DNA of 64,000 nt, taken from the NCBI RefSeq assembly GCF_042643355.1, contig NZ_JBHRSS010000006.1, forward strand, positions 124,001-188,000. Direction: 5' to 3'. Origin of the DNA: Salinisphaera aquimarina (lineage in GTDB: Bacteria > Pseudomonadota > Gammaproteobacteria > Nevskiales > Salinisphaeraceae). Under the pieces are notes generated by a model. That model ran no database searches, was not told where the DNA came from, and saw nothing but the letters and a program-made list of their open reading frames with translations. Shown here one piece after another: positions 27,262-38,750 of this stretch (the stretch's first letter is position 1; each line of letters opens with the position of its first letter). Position numbers and translations under genes: made by a program.

Positions 27262-28832
27262 AGCCATTGACCCGAAATGAATGACGGCACCAGGGAAACC
27301 CCCAAGGGTATGAGCACCAGGGCTCCGAAGTAGCACACAACAAGCACACCGACACCGGCCATGAAAACCACCAGTGTGGTCCGCCGTCGGATGCTTTGTG
27401 CTCTCGTCCAGGCCACGCTGACCGCGCCCAGCACCGGGAGCCCGGTCACATCGGTGAGCGTGCGCCGATTAATGAAAACGGGACGCATCTGGCTCATGAA
27501 GAACGCGAATGCGCCGCCAGCGGCCAGACTACCCAGCAAAGCCGCCGTTATAAGCGCGAACCGATTGGGCCCGCTCGGTTCGGCAGGCACCTCGGGCGGA
27601 TCGACCACACGGAACTGCAGCGGATTATTACTGCGCTCGACGTCCTCCGACAAGCGTGCTGAATAAAGCCGTGTCAGCAATTTTTCGTACTGGTCCCTAG
27701 TCACTTGATAATTGCGCGTAAGCTCCGCCAACTGAGCCTGAGCGTCGGTCATGTCATCTGCGCCGCTCTTGAGATCATCGAGCTGCCCTTCTTTGCGCTT
27801 AATAGACGCCTGCAGCGTGCTGACCCTACCCCTAGCCTCGTCGAGCTGCGCGCGCAGTGCGCTGTAACCGCCATCGGCCGACACAGCGATCTCTTCCGGA
27901 TTGGCTCGTAATTGGGCAATCAGCTGACTGCGGTTGCTCTCAAGACGGGCGACCTCTCTCTGGGCCGCCAACACGTCGGGATGCTTGGGCGTGTATTTCG
28001 ACAACATGCGGCCAATCTGATTTCGGCGGTCGGAAATTTGCTTGTCGAGCGCCAAAACTTGCGGACTGCGCTCGGCGGCAATGGTCGTTGTACCACCGCC
28101 TCGCCTAGCTCCACCGACCTGCCCCTGAAGCGATTGACTCCGATCCTTGGCCGCTGACAGCTCATCACGCAGATTGTCGATCTGACTCACAAGCGACTGG
28201 AGACGCGACACATAGTCCTGACTACCGGGCATGAGCTGGGCGTTGTTTTTCTTGAAGGTCGCAAGCTCGCGTTCCGTGGCATCGAGCCGCCCTTTGTATT
28301 CATCGACCTCGCGACTGAGGAAATCAATGGCCTGTGTGGTCTTCGCGCCCCCGTCCGATACCGCCATGCCGGTCATGATGTTGATGACCTGCTGAACAAC
28401 ATTTTGCGCCACGGTCGGGTCACTGCCCGTAAACGAGATCCGGTAAATATCGAGCTTGCCACCCGTGCTCCGGAGCTTGATTCTACTACCCAACTCGGCC
28501 AACAGACTCTCTGTTTCCTGCGGCGTACTCGCCTTCAAATCGAGGCCAGTGCGGCGGGCGATCGTCTCCAGATTCGGACGACTCAAAACTGTCTGGATGA
28601 GCAGATCAACCTGTTGATTGACGTTGGGCCGAACTGCCATCCCGTTCAGCAGCGGGTGGATCGCCGATTGCGTATCGATATGCACCCGCGCGTTGGAATC
28701 ATACTGATTCGGAAGACTATAAGAGAACAGCCAGCCACAGACTGCTACAGCCCAAGCAACTGCCAAGCCATACCAGCGAAAACGCCAAGCGTTTCGTATC
28801 TGTTCAAAGACGAGATTGAAAATGTCGAGCAT
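27258..28832 (-). CDS. XrtA system chain-length determinant (Wzz/PCP family)
   Basis: A 524-residue polysaccharide co-polymerase. It has an N-terminal membrane helix (YGLAVAWAVAVCGWLFSY, about 19-37), a periplasmic domain with Wzz motifs (DSNARVHIDTQS), long coiled-coil helices (about 180-390) and a C-terminal helix pair. PEVPAEPSGPNR is the Pro-rich motif before the second membrane segment. It would control EPS chain length together with the tyrosine kinase encoded next to it, which overlaps by 4 bp. It follows the Wza-like gene by 69 bp. Confidence 0.92.
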   Translation of the reverse strand: MLDIFNLVFEQIRNAWRFRWYGLAVAWAVAVCGWLFSYSLPNQYDSNARVHIDTQSAIHPLLNGMAVRPNVNQQVDLLIQTVLSRPNLETIARRTGLDLKASTPQETESLLAELGSRIKLRSTGGKLDIYRISFTGSDPTVAQNVVQQVINIMTGMAVSDGGAKTTQAIDFLSREVDEYKGRLDATERELATFKKNNAQLMPGSQDYVSRLQSLVSQIDNLRDELSAAKDRSQSLQGQVGGARRGGGTTTIAAERSPQVLALDKQISDRRNQIGRMLSKYTPKHPDVLAAQREVARLESNRSQLIAQLRANPEEIAVSADGGYSALRAQLDEARGRVSTLQASIKRKEGQLDDLKSGADDMTDAQAQLAELTRNYQVTRDQYEKLLTRLYSARLSEDVERSNNPLQFRVVDPPEVPAEPSGPNRFALITAALLGSLAAGGAFAFFMSQMRPVFINRRTLTDVTGLPVLGAVSVAWTRAQSIRRRTTLVVFMAGVGVLVVCYFGALVLIPLGVSLVPSFISGQWL

Positions 28833-28901
28833 TTGACGGTTGATCCACCTGTTAGCGCGGGCCGGTCAGACCGCGTTCTCCCCAAAACTGTGACTGCAGA
28901 G

Positions 28902-29534
28902 CTAAAAATACGTCTGCGGAATAATAATCACATCACCCGGCTGCAGCGGACGATTTCGACTTATCTGGCCATCCAGAAGATCCTGGAGTCGAAGGCCGTA
29001 GGTCTTCTGGGTGCCATCATCTGCCGTGCGAACCAGCTTGGCTCGGTTACCGGCCGCGAATCGGGTCAGGCCGCCTACCTTTATCATCACATCAAGCACA
29101 CTCATGCCTTTGCTATACGGGATGGATTGCGGCCGCGCGGCCTCTCCGAGAATCCGCACCTGATCGCTATAGGTGCCAACGAAACTGGTGACAATGACCG
29201 TAACCAGTGGATCGCGCACATACTGAGAAAGTGAGCTCTCGAGATCTCGGGCAAGCTCGACCGGCGTCTTTCCCGCAGCAGGCATTCTCTCGACCAAGGG
29301 GATTGAAATATCACCATCCGGCCGCACCGGTACGCTGAGCGAGAGATCCGGATTGTCGCGCACATATATACGCAGGCCATCACCAGGGCCGATTCGGTAG
29401 CTGCTATCCACCGGTGTCGCGTCGCCGGTTCGAGGCGGTGCCGTGGCGCATCCGCTCGACAGCACCATGACAGCTGCAATAAAAAATACTGCAAGGTATC
29501 TCTTCCGTGATCCAACCACTGCGTCCCCTCCCAT
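28902..29534 (-). CDS. XrtA system EPS export protein (Wza-like)
   Basis: A 210-residue polysaccharide export lipoprotein. A signal peptide ends at VLSSGCATAPP, with the lipidated Cys near residue 29 (the residue at -3 is Ser, slightly atypical). The polysaccharide-export domain follows: YRIGPGDGLRIYVRDNPDLS, VRPDGDISIPLVERMPAAGKTP and ARPQSIPYSKGMSVLDVM (cores IGPGDGLRIYVRDNPDLS, RPDGDISIPL). It is the first gene after a 294-bp gap and probably heads the export/modification operon that runs down through xrtA. It is shorter than full Wza, as usual in exosortase A loci. Confidence 0.92.
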   Translation of the reverse strand: MGGDAVVGSRKRYLAVFFIAAVMVLSSGCATAPPRTGDATPVDSSYRIGPGDGLRIYVRDNPDLSLSVPVRPDGDISIPLVERMPAAGKTPVELARDLESSLSQYVRDPLVTVIVTSFVGTYSDQVRILGEAARPQSIPYSKGMSVLDVMIKVGGLTRFAAGNRAKLVRTADDGTQKTYGLRLQDLLDGQISRNRPLQPGDVIIIPQTYF

Positions 29535-29828
29535 GAAAATTCAAAGTGCCCGATAGTTGCGCGCAATACGCCCCGAAGTAATGGACAATGGCGGCATCTA
29601 GACTTATAAGCCTAGCGCAAATAGCATACTGAAAACGCTTCTAAAGCAGATCGGCAAGCACCAAAATCGCCGCTTTTCACGCGTGATCCCCTAAAACTCG
29701 CCAATCCCACCCCATCTGTATCAACACCAAAATTGATTCGATGAGTCATAATGGTGCCACAACTAAGATATCAATTCGCTTAACACAGCTTGTATCGGCG
29801 GCCAGCCCATTACCCTGAGCCTTTGCGC
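29535..29828. promoter_or_regulatory. 294-bp leader between prsT and the Wza-like gene
   Basis: An AT-richer, non-coding interval that must carry the promoter of the export operon if prsT does not read through. On the minus strand it contains TGGCACCATTATGACT (29744-29759), whose first ten bases equal those of the sigma-54 promoter at 38751-38766 but whose -12 element reads GAC instead of TGC. I therefore treat it as a degenerate candidate. No strong terminator hairpin for prsT and no JUMPstart/ops element were seen. Confidence 0.35.
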
Positions 29829-32651
29829 TCATGTATCAGGCTGCGAGTTTTGCAAGCGCTTAAGCAACGCCTGTGCCGACGCACGCTCATCAAAAGGCGC
29901 ATCATCCTTCAAAATCTCGCCCAGGATCTTCCGCGCCTGCGCCTGATTGGCGGGATCTTTCGACACTGCGAGACCGAACGCGAGATGGTACTGGATGTTC
30001 GGGTCATCTGATAGGTCGGCAGCCGCCATTCTGAGCAGATCGACACCCTTCTTTACCTCGCCGCCACCGTTGACCAGTATCCAGCCTAATGTGTCCGCGA
30101 TTGCGGGATTATCTGGTGCCGCATCGTGCGCACGTCGAGCATATTCCTCGGCGTCACCTTCCTTGCGCTGACTGCTGATGAGTGCCAAGTTATTGAGCGC
30201 GACCGCGTTACTACCGTCAATTGAAAGCAGATTCCGGTAGGCTTGCTCCGCCTTACCGACCTGATCGCTGGATTGGTACCACTGCGCAAGCCGGAGGGCC
30301 ACGACAGTGTCCTGCGGGCGGCGCTTGAGCCAGTCGATCAACGACCCTTGCGGATGCTCTGCACCCGCTCGACGGCGCGTGTCGAAGAGCGCCAACGCCA
30401 GCGACTGATTCGGCTCGGCCCCGTAGGCAGTTGAATAGACTGCTGCCGCCTGATCGTACTTACCCAGAGTCGCCAATACCTGTGCCTTGAGTGTGTTAAC
30501 GGACACACGATTTTGCTTATCAATCGGAATGTCCTGCACTGTCTTCAGCGCAGCATCGGCATCACCCATCTGAGCCTGCAATCGCGCAAGCACGCTGGCT
30601 GCAGGCAGAAAATCGGGGCGTTCCCGGCGTAAACGTTCCAATTGCTGCAAGGCACTGTCGCGATGCTGTTGCGCGATCTGCGCCTGGGCCAGATCAAGCC
30701 GATACGCGGGCTCATCTGGGGCCAATGCGGCCGCTTTGCTAAGGCTCGCTATCCCAGCATCGCCCTGACCGTCAGCCAGCAGAGCAACACCTTTAATGCG
30801 CGCAAAAGCGGCGTTAGCTGGTTGATCGGTCGCGAGTCTACTCGCGAGTTCCAACCCATCCGCGGTTCTTTGCGCAGCCAGATAGGATTGCACCAGCCTG
30901 AGTGCCAGCTCGCTGTTTTCGGGATGGGCAGCGTATGCTTTTTCTTGCCAAGAAATCGACTCGGCCTGCTTACCCTGCGCTGCCGCAAGTTGCGCTAATG
31001 CCAATTGAGCTTTCAAGTCGGACGGCGCCAGTTCAAGGACATGCGTCAGTGTGCGAGTTGCATCGGCGTATTGACCGAGGCGGGCGAAGATACCAGCCCG
31101 CGACAACAACAGGTCAGTGTTCTTCGGCTCGACCTCCAATGCACGATCCAGAGTTTTCCCTGCTGCGTCAGCATTCCCGATCGCGGTGTAGGTTCTTGCC
31201 AGCAAGCGCAGCCGAGCCACATCGTCTGCCGCTTCGCTTACCAGCTTCCTGGCCGTTTCAACAGCCTGCTCGGGACGCTGGTCGCGCAAATCGATGCCGA
31301 TCCGTATGGTCGCGGCGCTGAGACTTTCGTCTGCATTTTCTGGAGTAAAACCATCCAGCAGGGCAAGAGCAGCCGACGTATTGCCAGTGCGGGCCATTGC
31401 AGCGGCCACATCGATTCGCAAGGCCGCGTCGCTGGACACCAATGGGGCACCACCGATCCGGCGCCGCGTCTTCGTTTCGCCGGGCTCATCCTTTCGGGAC
31501 GCCATGGCTTGGGCAAGGAGCGCGCGAATCCCATCCGACCCGGGGTTGGAAGCATAGGCATCCTCAAGCATTCGGACGGCGCGATCATCCTCGTTGCGTT
31601 GCAGGTAAAGCGAGGCCAATAGCCTGAGCGCCGACACATCGTTTGGCGCAATCGTAATCGCCTGCTTGAGATAAAGCTCCGCCGCGTTCTTGTCGCCTTG
31701 CTCAAGTTTTATAGAGGCCAGCAACGTAAGGCTTCGCACACTGTTGGGTGCTGAGGAGAGCACACGCTGAAGATGCTGGCTGGCCTGATCGTAATTGCGC
31801 TCACGGATATCAATCAGCGACTGCAGATAATTCGCGTAGGCGCTCTGAGGGGCCTGTTTTACAAGAATTCCGATATTACGTTTGGCGTCGGCGACTTTTC
31901 CCGTCCGCAGCTGACAATCGGCAAGATAAGAACGGGATTCGAACAACTGGACCGGGGGTCCTGCGTCTTTCAGAGCCAGCAGCTTCTTGAACGCGGGCTC
32001 GGCCCGGCTACAATTATTTTCGGCATAGGCCATTCGGGCTGTCGCCTGCCATGCCGGCGCATATTGCGGAGCGCCACTCGTTGCCCTGCCAAGCAACGCT
32101 CGAGCGCGTTCCATGTCTTGCGCGCGGCTTGCGATATCAGCCTCGCCAACCAGCGCTGGGGCGTAATCCGGCTGCAACTCAAGTGATTTGTCAAATGCAT
32201 CTTTCGCCGCGTCGACCTGATCGAGGGCCAGATGGGCCCTGCCTTGAAGCACCAATACCTCCGCGTCGGAAGCAGCGCCATCACCCAGCGCTTCCAGTGC
32301 CTGTTTGTATTCACCCTCGCCCAACAAAGCCTTGGCCATTGGCACGGCAACTGCGGCCGCATCGATCCCGTTGGCCGTTGCACGCCTGAATTGCTCTACG
32401 GCATCAGGGTAACGATAGGTCGCCAGCGAGACCCGCCCTAGCATCAACCAAGCCTGTGCGTTATCGCCCTGCTTCTGCAGCAGCGCCTTCAAGCGAATTT
32501 CAGCGTTGCGGTAATCGCCCTTTTCAAGGCTGTTTGATGCCTGCCCCAATCGCTCGGCAGTGCTCTGGGACAAGCCACATCCCGACATCAGCAGGGATAC
32601 AAATATAACAAACAGTATCAGCAGTTTATTTGCTGTTATTTGATCGCGCAT
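29829..32651 (-). CDS. prsT: PEP-CTERM system TPR-repeat lipoprotein PrsT
   Basis: A lipoprotein of about 940 residues: a signal helix (ILFVIFVSLLMSGCG) with the lipidated Cys near residue 25, then more than twenty tetratricopeptide-type repeats to the end (for example AWLMLGRVSLATYRYPDAVEQF and AVALNNLALISSQRKEGDAEEY). This size and its place directly after prsK-prsR define PrsT, the giant TPR protein of exosortase A loci, likely an outer-membrane/periplasmic scaffold for EPS export. I chose the ATG at 32651, which has AGGTGAAG upstream; a GTG four codons earlier lacks a clear ribosome site. The gap to prsR is 33 bp. Confidence 0.93.
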   Translation of the reverse strand: MRDQITANKLLILFVIFVSLLMSGCGLSQSTAERLGQASNSLEKGDYRNAEIRLKALLQKQGDNAQAWLMLGRVSLATYRYPDAVEQFRRATANGIDAAAVAVPMAKALLGEGEYKQALEALGDGAASDAEVLVLQGRAHLALDQVDAAKDAFDKSLELQPDYAPALVGEADIASRAQDMERARALLGRATSGAPQYAPAWQATARMAYAENNCSRAEPAFKKLLALKDAGPPVQLFESRSYLADCQLRTGKVADAKRNIGILVKQAPQSAYANYLQSLIDIRERNYDQASQHLQRVLSSAPNSVRSLTLLASIKLEQGDKNAAELYLKQAITIAPNDVSALRLLASLYLQRNEDDRAVRMLEDAYASNPGSDGIRALLAQAMASRKDEPGETKTRRRIGGAPLVSSDAALRIDVAAAMARTGNTSAALALLDGFTPENADESLSAATIRIGIDLRDQRPEQAVETARKLVSEAADDVARLRLLARTYTAIGNADAAGKTLDRALEVEPKNTDLLLSRAGIFARLGQYADATRTLTHVLELAPSDLKAQLALAQLAAAQGKQAESISWQEKAYAAHPENSELALRLVQSYLAAQRTADGLELASRLATDQPANAAFARIKGVALLADGQGDAGIASLSKAAALAPDEPAYRLDLAQAQIAQQHRDSALQQLERLRRERPDFLPAASVLARLQAQMGDADAALKTVQDIPIDKQNRVSVNTLKAQVLATLGKYDQAAAVYSTAYGAEPNQSLALALFDTRRRAGAEHPQGSLIDWLKRRPQDTVVALRLAQWYQSSDQVGKAEQAYRNLLSIDGSNAVALNNLALISSQRKEGDAEEYARRAHDAAPDNPAIADTLGWILVNGGGEVKKGVDLLRMAAADLSDDPNIQYHLAFGLAVSKDPANQAQARKILGEILKDDAPFDERASAQALLKRLQNSQPDT

Positions 32652-32684
32652 GAAAATCTTCACCTGGTGGCAACGCTAGGGCGA

Positions 32685-34033
<1,349 letters not shown>

Positions 34034-34037
<4 letters not shown>

Positions 34038-36136
34038 GCAGAACTCGCTTCGACGTCAGGCGCATTAATGCCCCGATTCGCCGCTGGGGTAAGGGGCAAC
34101 ACGATGGTGAATACAGTGCCGCGACCGGGTTCGCTTTCAACGATGACATCGCCACCGGCTGCACGCGCAAAATCCCGGGCCTGATAGGCGCCGATACCCA
34201 TACCGCGGGCCGACTTCGTAGTGAAAAAAGGCCGAAACAGAGATTCGCGCACGAACTCCCGGGTCATGCCCGAACCGTTATCGCTGATACGAACACGCAC
34301 CGTCTCGGCGTCCCCCTCCACGTTCACGTCGACCTTACCATCAGATGCCGTGGCTTCCTGTGCGTTACGTACGATGTGTTTGAGAACCATACTGAATTTT
34401 TCAGGGTCGACGTGCACGATCGCGCCGCAGGCCGAGCCGGAAAGAGTCGGCTCAGGATTGGTACCGACCAGTGACTCGACGACCGTGGCTACGGCCTGAT
34501 CGATCACCACACGTCGCGTGTTGTCCTGATTAGAAGACGCCCTCTGCAGTTGATCAAGCAAACCTTTGAGGCGCTCGACCGAACTCTCGACCGTGAGGAT
34601 CATATCGTCAATGAAGGCGGGATTATGCTTGTGCCGCGGCGCGTTCTGAATAACCAGCGATTGTTGTGCCGCAATATTCTTCAGATCATGCATGAGGAAC
34701 GCCGTCAGTCGATTAACCGCCTCGAACTGGCGCGATTGCGCCAGCGCCTGATTGCTTTCCTGCTGGTCGAGAAAAACCCCGATCTGACGGCCCAGCGTTT
34801 TCAACAGGTCCAGGTCTTCCCAGGTCAGCGCGATAGCGGTCCGAGATGACGCGATCAACATGAAACCCAGCAGGGTCCGCTCCGAATACAGCGGCATTAT
34901 GAGGCCGGCGCGCCGTATATCTTTAATCCATTCAGGTAATTGCAACCCCCCGTAGTGGGCGGGATGACCTTCGTATTCAGACAGGTCGATAATCCATTGT
35001 CGGTCGCGCAGAAACTCCGCAAAGGACGTGTCGCCGGGTTCACCAACTTCCGTGGCTTCAGGCATGTTCCAGTGCGACACGCAAGCAAATTCGCCCGATC
35101 GTTCCAACCACAGCGCGCCCGCAGGGCTTTCCAGCAATTGTGCGACCGCTCGAATGGCGCGTTCGTAGGGATCGGCCACCTCCGTGCTCTGACTCAGACG
35201 CCGCGTCAACGCCAGCCACTCTTCGCGATAATCGTATTTGTAATGGAAGAAATGCTTGTTGATCTGGACACGCGAATACGCCCGTGCTCGCCCCGACAGA
35301 AGCACGATCAAGAACAGCAATGACATCGCGGCCAGAAAGAGGACGGCGATCACCTTGCCCCAGTCGCCACCGAAGTTGCGAATGTAGTAGCTGCCGATGG
35401 CCATGATCAGCAGATAGCCTCCGCCCAATGTCAGGACACCTGTCCGGAAAGCCGCACGGTGGGAGAGGCGCAGGCGTGGCGACCATGTGGCAGCGCGCAT
35501 GATCGCCAGGCCGATCAACGGCGCGACCAGCGCATTGACCGCGCCTCGAGCATTCCAGACCCCTATGTTTATATGCTCCGACAGCAGTGCGTAGGAATAC
35601 ATCAGGAAGTCGTAGAGAAATAGGGTGCCGACGGCGAGACAGAGATATTTCAACCCCCACCGGGCCGATTCCGAAGCCGAGCGATACACCTGTTCGAGCA
35701 TGACCATGCCCCACAGAGACATGGCCGTGGCACCGCAGGCAAAGACATAGCTATGGTGCAACGTCACCGGCCCGAAGGTGCGGGTAGTCAACAGACGCCA
35801 AATAACGAACGCGGTCAGCAGTGCAGGCAATACGAGGGTGAAGGCGCGCCGGATACCCGCCGCCCACGACGCCCGGCGTCGTGGCAAAAGGGACGCAACC
35901 AGCACGAGCCATGCGCCATCGCGCAGCGTCTCACCTGCGTCGAGCACCGGCCCACCCAAGCCGAGGGAGGGTGCGGTAACGAGCAGAAAACACCACAACG
36001 CATTCGCCGCACAAGCCACCATGAGCAGCTGGAGCCAGCCATTGGAAGCGGCCATCGCCACCAATAGCAGCGTCAGACACAAAAACCCGACTCCGCCCAG
36101 CCCATGGGACAGCGCCCATATCTGACCAGCCGTCAT
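34034..36136 (-). CDS. prsK: XrtA/PEP-CTERM system histidine kinase PrsK
   Basis: A sensor kinase of about 700 residues. The N-terminal half (about 1-290) is an array of some nine to ten membrane helices. A GAF-like domain follows (SPAGALWLERSGEFACVSHWN onward). The phospho-acceptor His is in AFLMHDLKNIAAQQSL, and the ATPase domain shows HIVRNAQEA (N box), ISDNGSGMT (G1) and GMGIGAYQARDF (G2). It would phosphorylate PrsR. I chose the ATG at 36136 because GGGGAG stands 8-13 bases upstream and it begins directly at the first helix; the longer frame overlaps the sugar transferase gene. The signal sensed is unknown. Confidence 0.94.
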
Positions 36137-36173
36137 TTTCGCTGCTCCCCACTCAAGCAACGATGGGCCATTG

Positions 36174-37580
36174 CTACCGACTGCCTTTTCTAAACATGAT
36201 GACTTCGCAAGTGCCAATCAGAATGATCAGATCCAGAAACAGGCTGCGATTCTTGACATAATAAAGATCAAGCTGCAGCTTGCCCTTCGCATCGTCTTCC
36301 GATGCCCCGTATGGGTAGCCTAACTGTGCCCAGCCGGTAATTCCCGGCTTGACGCATTCACGAACCTCGTAATACGGGAGGCTCTTGGATAGCTGCGCCA
36401 CAAACTCCGGCCGCTCCGGTCTAGGCCCAACCAGACTCATATCCCCACGCAGCACATTGATGATTTGAGGTAGCTCGTCCAGGCGATACTTTCGGATGTA
36501 GTGCCCTACGCGGGTAACCCTCGGATCCTCCTCAGTCGCCCATTGCGGCACGCCGGACGCCTCGGCGTCTGTACGCATGCTGCGGAACTTGTAGATCATG
36601 AAGTCCCGCCCCTGCCGTCCAACTCGGCGTTGAGAGAAAAAAACCGGTTGACGGAAACCATCCTCCATCATGATCGCGAGCGCCGTTGCAATCATGAAAG
36701 GAGAAAAAACAAGCAGCATTAGTGCTGAGACGACCACGTCAAGCGTGCGTTTCGCGCTTTCCTGCATGAAGTTGCGACGAAAACCGTACGAGAAGATAAT
36801 CCAGCTAGGACTCAGGAGATCGGTTTTTACCTTACCGGTCTGGCGCTCGTAGAACGTGAGGGTGTCGATGACATTAACACCCGCGATCCGGCAATCGATA
36901 AGCTGATCCGCCGGAAAATTATGGCGACGATCATCCATCGCCACCACGATTTCATCAATCCGGTGTTTCCGCACATAACTCAGCAGCGAACCATCCAGCT
37001 TGCGGATCAGGTCCGAATCGACCTCCGACGTCTCACCCTCCGCCTCCACACATCCGACGAGGCTAAACAAGGTCTGATCGCTGCGACGCCGCATATAAGC
37101 AAGTATCGACGCGGCATTCGCACCCGCCCCATAAAAAAGCACACGCCAAGGCGTCTGTCGCTGATCCACAGCGAGATAAAAAGCCAGCTGCAGAACCAGA
37201 ACTACAATGAGCGCGAGCAGGGTAGCAAGCGCAAGAACACCGCGCCCTAGATATAGTCCTGGAATCACGTAGAACGCAATACTCAGCGTCAACCACGCGA
37301 GGACGAAGCCTGCAACCACGCGGACGAGCAGCGGCACCTCTCGGTTCTGACGCTGGGGGCGATAAAGCCCCATTGCACTTAGACACAAGATGATGGTCGC
37401 CGCAAAGATGACAGCCTTCGGCAACAAGAACAGGAAGTCGTCCGTCAACGGAACGGTCTGCCCGATAAATCGAAGCAGAGCAGCCCAATACACGGAAAAC
37501 ACCAGGAACACGAACTGCACCGCACCCAGCATCAGGAATTTGACGTGTATGTAGTGATTGAAAACGCGCAGCGTATTCAT
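36174..37580 (-). CDS. PEP-CTERM-associated initiating sugar transferase (TIGR03013 type)
   Basis: A polyprenyl-phosphate sugar-1-phosphate transferase of about 468 residues (WbaP/EpsB-like). MNTLRVFNHYIHVKFLML is the family start, followed by four or five membrane helices, a CoA-binding-like soluble segment (VLFYGAGANAASILAYM) and the C-terminal catalytic domain: KRTLDVVVSALMLLVFSPFM membrane hairpin, VFFSQRRVGRQGRDFMIYKFRSM (core SQRRVGRQGRDF), RKYRLDELPQIINVLRGDMSLVGPRPERPEF (core DELPQIINVLRGDMSLVGPRP). It starts EPS repeat synthesis on undecaprenyl phosphate. I chose the ATG at 37580; a GTG four codons upstream is possible. Confidence 0.92.
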   Translation of the reverse strand: MNTLRVFNHYIHVKFLMLGAVQFVFLVFSVYWAALLRFIGQTVPLTDDFLFLLPKAVIFAATIILCLSAMGLYRPQRQNREVPLLVRVVAGFVLAWLTLSIAFYVIPGLYLGRGVLALATLLALIVVLVLQLAFYLAVDQRQTPWRVLFYGAGANAASILAYMRRRSDQTLFSLVGCVEAEGETSEVDSDLIRKLDGSLLSYVRKHRIDEIVVAMDDRRHNFPADQLIDCRIAGVNVIDTLTFYERQTGKVKTDLLSPSWIIFSYGFRRNFMQESAKRTLDVVVSALMLLVFSPFMIATALAIMMEDGFRQPVFFSQRRVGRQGRDFMIYKFRSMRTDAEASGVPQWATEEDPRVTRVGHYIRKYRLDELPQIINVLRGDMSLVGPRPERPEFVAQLSKSLPYYEVRECVKPGITGWAQLGYPYGASEDDAKGKLQLDLYYVKNRSLFLDLIILIGTCEVIMFRKGSR

Positions 37581-37955
37581 CACCACGAGCACCTTAACCC
37601 AGCCGTTGTCGCTCGACTCTCCCCATTAAAATCCATTGAGAACGCACCCATCGCATGTAGCAAATCAACCGGCCGAACCCAGTTCCGCAAACAGTCTGAA
37701 CCATTCAATCTACAAAACAAGTCGACCAGGCAGCTAGCCGTGACTCACGTTTTATGCTGGTTATCAACTGATCGCCCCGCCCCCATCAAGCACGCCGCAC
37801 CATATATTCGAGTTGCGGGGTTCCTCGGACTCAACAGCTGTAAATATTTTCGACAAGTATACCCGATCAATACGCAAAAAAAAGCGGCCCTCCTTTGGGA
37901 GAGCCGCCGTAAGGGGCTAAAAGCCCCGCAATTAAAGGTTCTTTAACAAGGACGT
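37581..37955. other. 375-bp intergenic with terminator and unidentified promoter
   Basis: This separates the PEP-CTERM gene from the initiating transferase gene. It contains two stem-loops, one with a U-run (annotated separately), so the transferase-prsK-prsR-prsT unit probably has its own promoter here. A site reading GGCCGGTTGATTTGC on the minus strand resembles sigma-54 but has the wrong GG-to-GC spacing. I could not pick a sigma-70 promoter with confidence. Confidence 0.4.
37876..37907 (-). terminator. intrinsic terminator of the 236-aa PEP-CTERM gene
   Basis: On the minus strand a stem of 5 bp (GCGGC/GCCGC), one C-A mismatch and 4 further bp (loop of four, 37884-37907) is followed by eight U (37876-37883). 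It lies about 50 bp past the PEP-CTERM stop. A second perfect stem, GGGGCT/AGCCCC with an AAA loop (37913-37927), sits between it and the gene. Confidence 0.8.
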
Positions 37956-38666
37956 TTAGCCGAGGTTGGAACCATTCTTGCGGCGATACGCCAAACCCAC
38001 CATCATTAGGGCCAAGCCCAAGCCGAACACACCCATCTCACCCGGCTCCGGCACCGCCTGCTGGCTTGTCGTCTGAAGGTCTGCGGCTGTCAAGTCGCCG
38101 TTGAAGCCACCGTTCTCGAACGTGAGCATTTCGCTGCTGAAGTCAGTGCTAATGAACATGTACTCAGAACCGGGAGCGATACCGAAGTAGCTAGCCAGGC
38201 TATCATCAACCGAGTTCGAGCCATTGCCATTGAACGTGCCGCTACTATCGCCCTGGCGGGTAAACGACTGCGTACCGACAAACTGCCCGCTCAGGATGGT
38301 GCCATTGTCGACGAGCGTAGTGCCGCTGCCATCAACCACCGTTCCCTTCAACTCGAACGTACCGCCCGAGTTGAAAAGGTAGATCGCGTTACCGCCACCA
38401 GTATCAATCCTGTCACTGAAACCACCAGTGGTAAAATTCAGCAGGCAACCCTGACAATTCAGGCGCGAAACGCCATCGCCAGATACGTAGCTGAAAGTGA
38501 TGTCATTGCCCGTCAGAGCGGTATTCCCGCCACTATAGCTCAGATCACCCGATGCTCTTGACTGCTCTTGGTCGAAGTTGATCGTAGCCGCATAGGCCGA
38601 CGACATGCCAACGCCAATAAGGCCGATGGTAGCCACTGCGCCCAAGAAAGTCTGCATAATTTTCAT
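37956..38666 (-). CDS. PEP-CTERM sorting-domain protein (exosortase substrate)
   Basis: A 236-residue secreted protein. It has a signal peptide (FLGAVATIGLIGVGMSSAYA, cleavage near 27), then a Gly/Ser/Asn/Thr-rich beta domain with a CxxC pair (RLNCQGCLLNF), and a C-terminal sorting signal of VPEPGEMGVF, a hydrophobic helix and the basic stop AYRRKNGSN. Exosortase A would cut near VPEP. No catalytic motif is visible; it is likely a matrix or surface protein retained with the EPS. GGAG lies 9-12 bases before the ATG. A consensus sigma-54 promoter about 90 bp upstream and a terminator downstream make it a single-gene unit, probably under PrsK/PrsR control. Confidence 0.92.
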   Translation of the reverse strand: MKIMQTFLGAVATIGLIGVGMSSAYAATINFDQEQSRASGDLSYSGGNTALTGNDITFSYVSGDGVSRLNCQGCLLNFTTGGFSDRIDTGGGNAIYLFNSGGTFELKGTVVDGSGTTLVDNGTILSGQFVGTQSFTRQGDSSGTFNGNGSNSVDDSLASYFGIAPGSEYMFISTDFSSEMLTFENGGFNGDLTAADLQTTSQQAVPEPGEMGVFGLGLALMMVGLAYRRKNGSNLG

Positions 38667-38750
38667 TCTGTAACTCCGTGCCTCTCGGCGTGATATTTGC
38701 GGGATTCAAGCCCTGCCGGTCGCAGATCCATGAATCTTCAAAAAGGTTAA

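Noticed and set aside
29535..29828. JUMPstart/ops antitermination element before the EPS export genes
   Set aside because: Looked for GGCGGTAG on the minus strand in the leader; not found.
37660..37680. Sigma-54-like GGCCGGTTGATTTGC before the initiating transferase
   Set aside because: The GG-to-GC distance is wrong by one base and the -24 half lacks TGGCAC.
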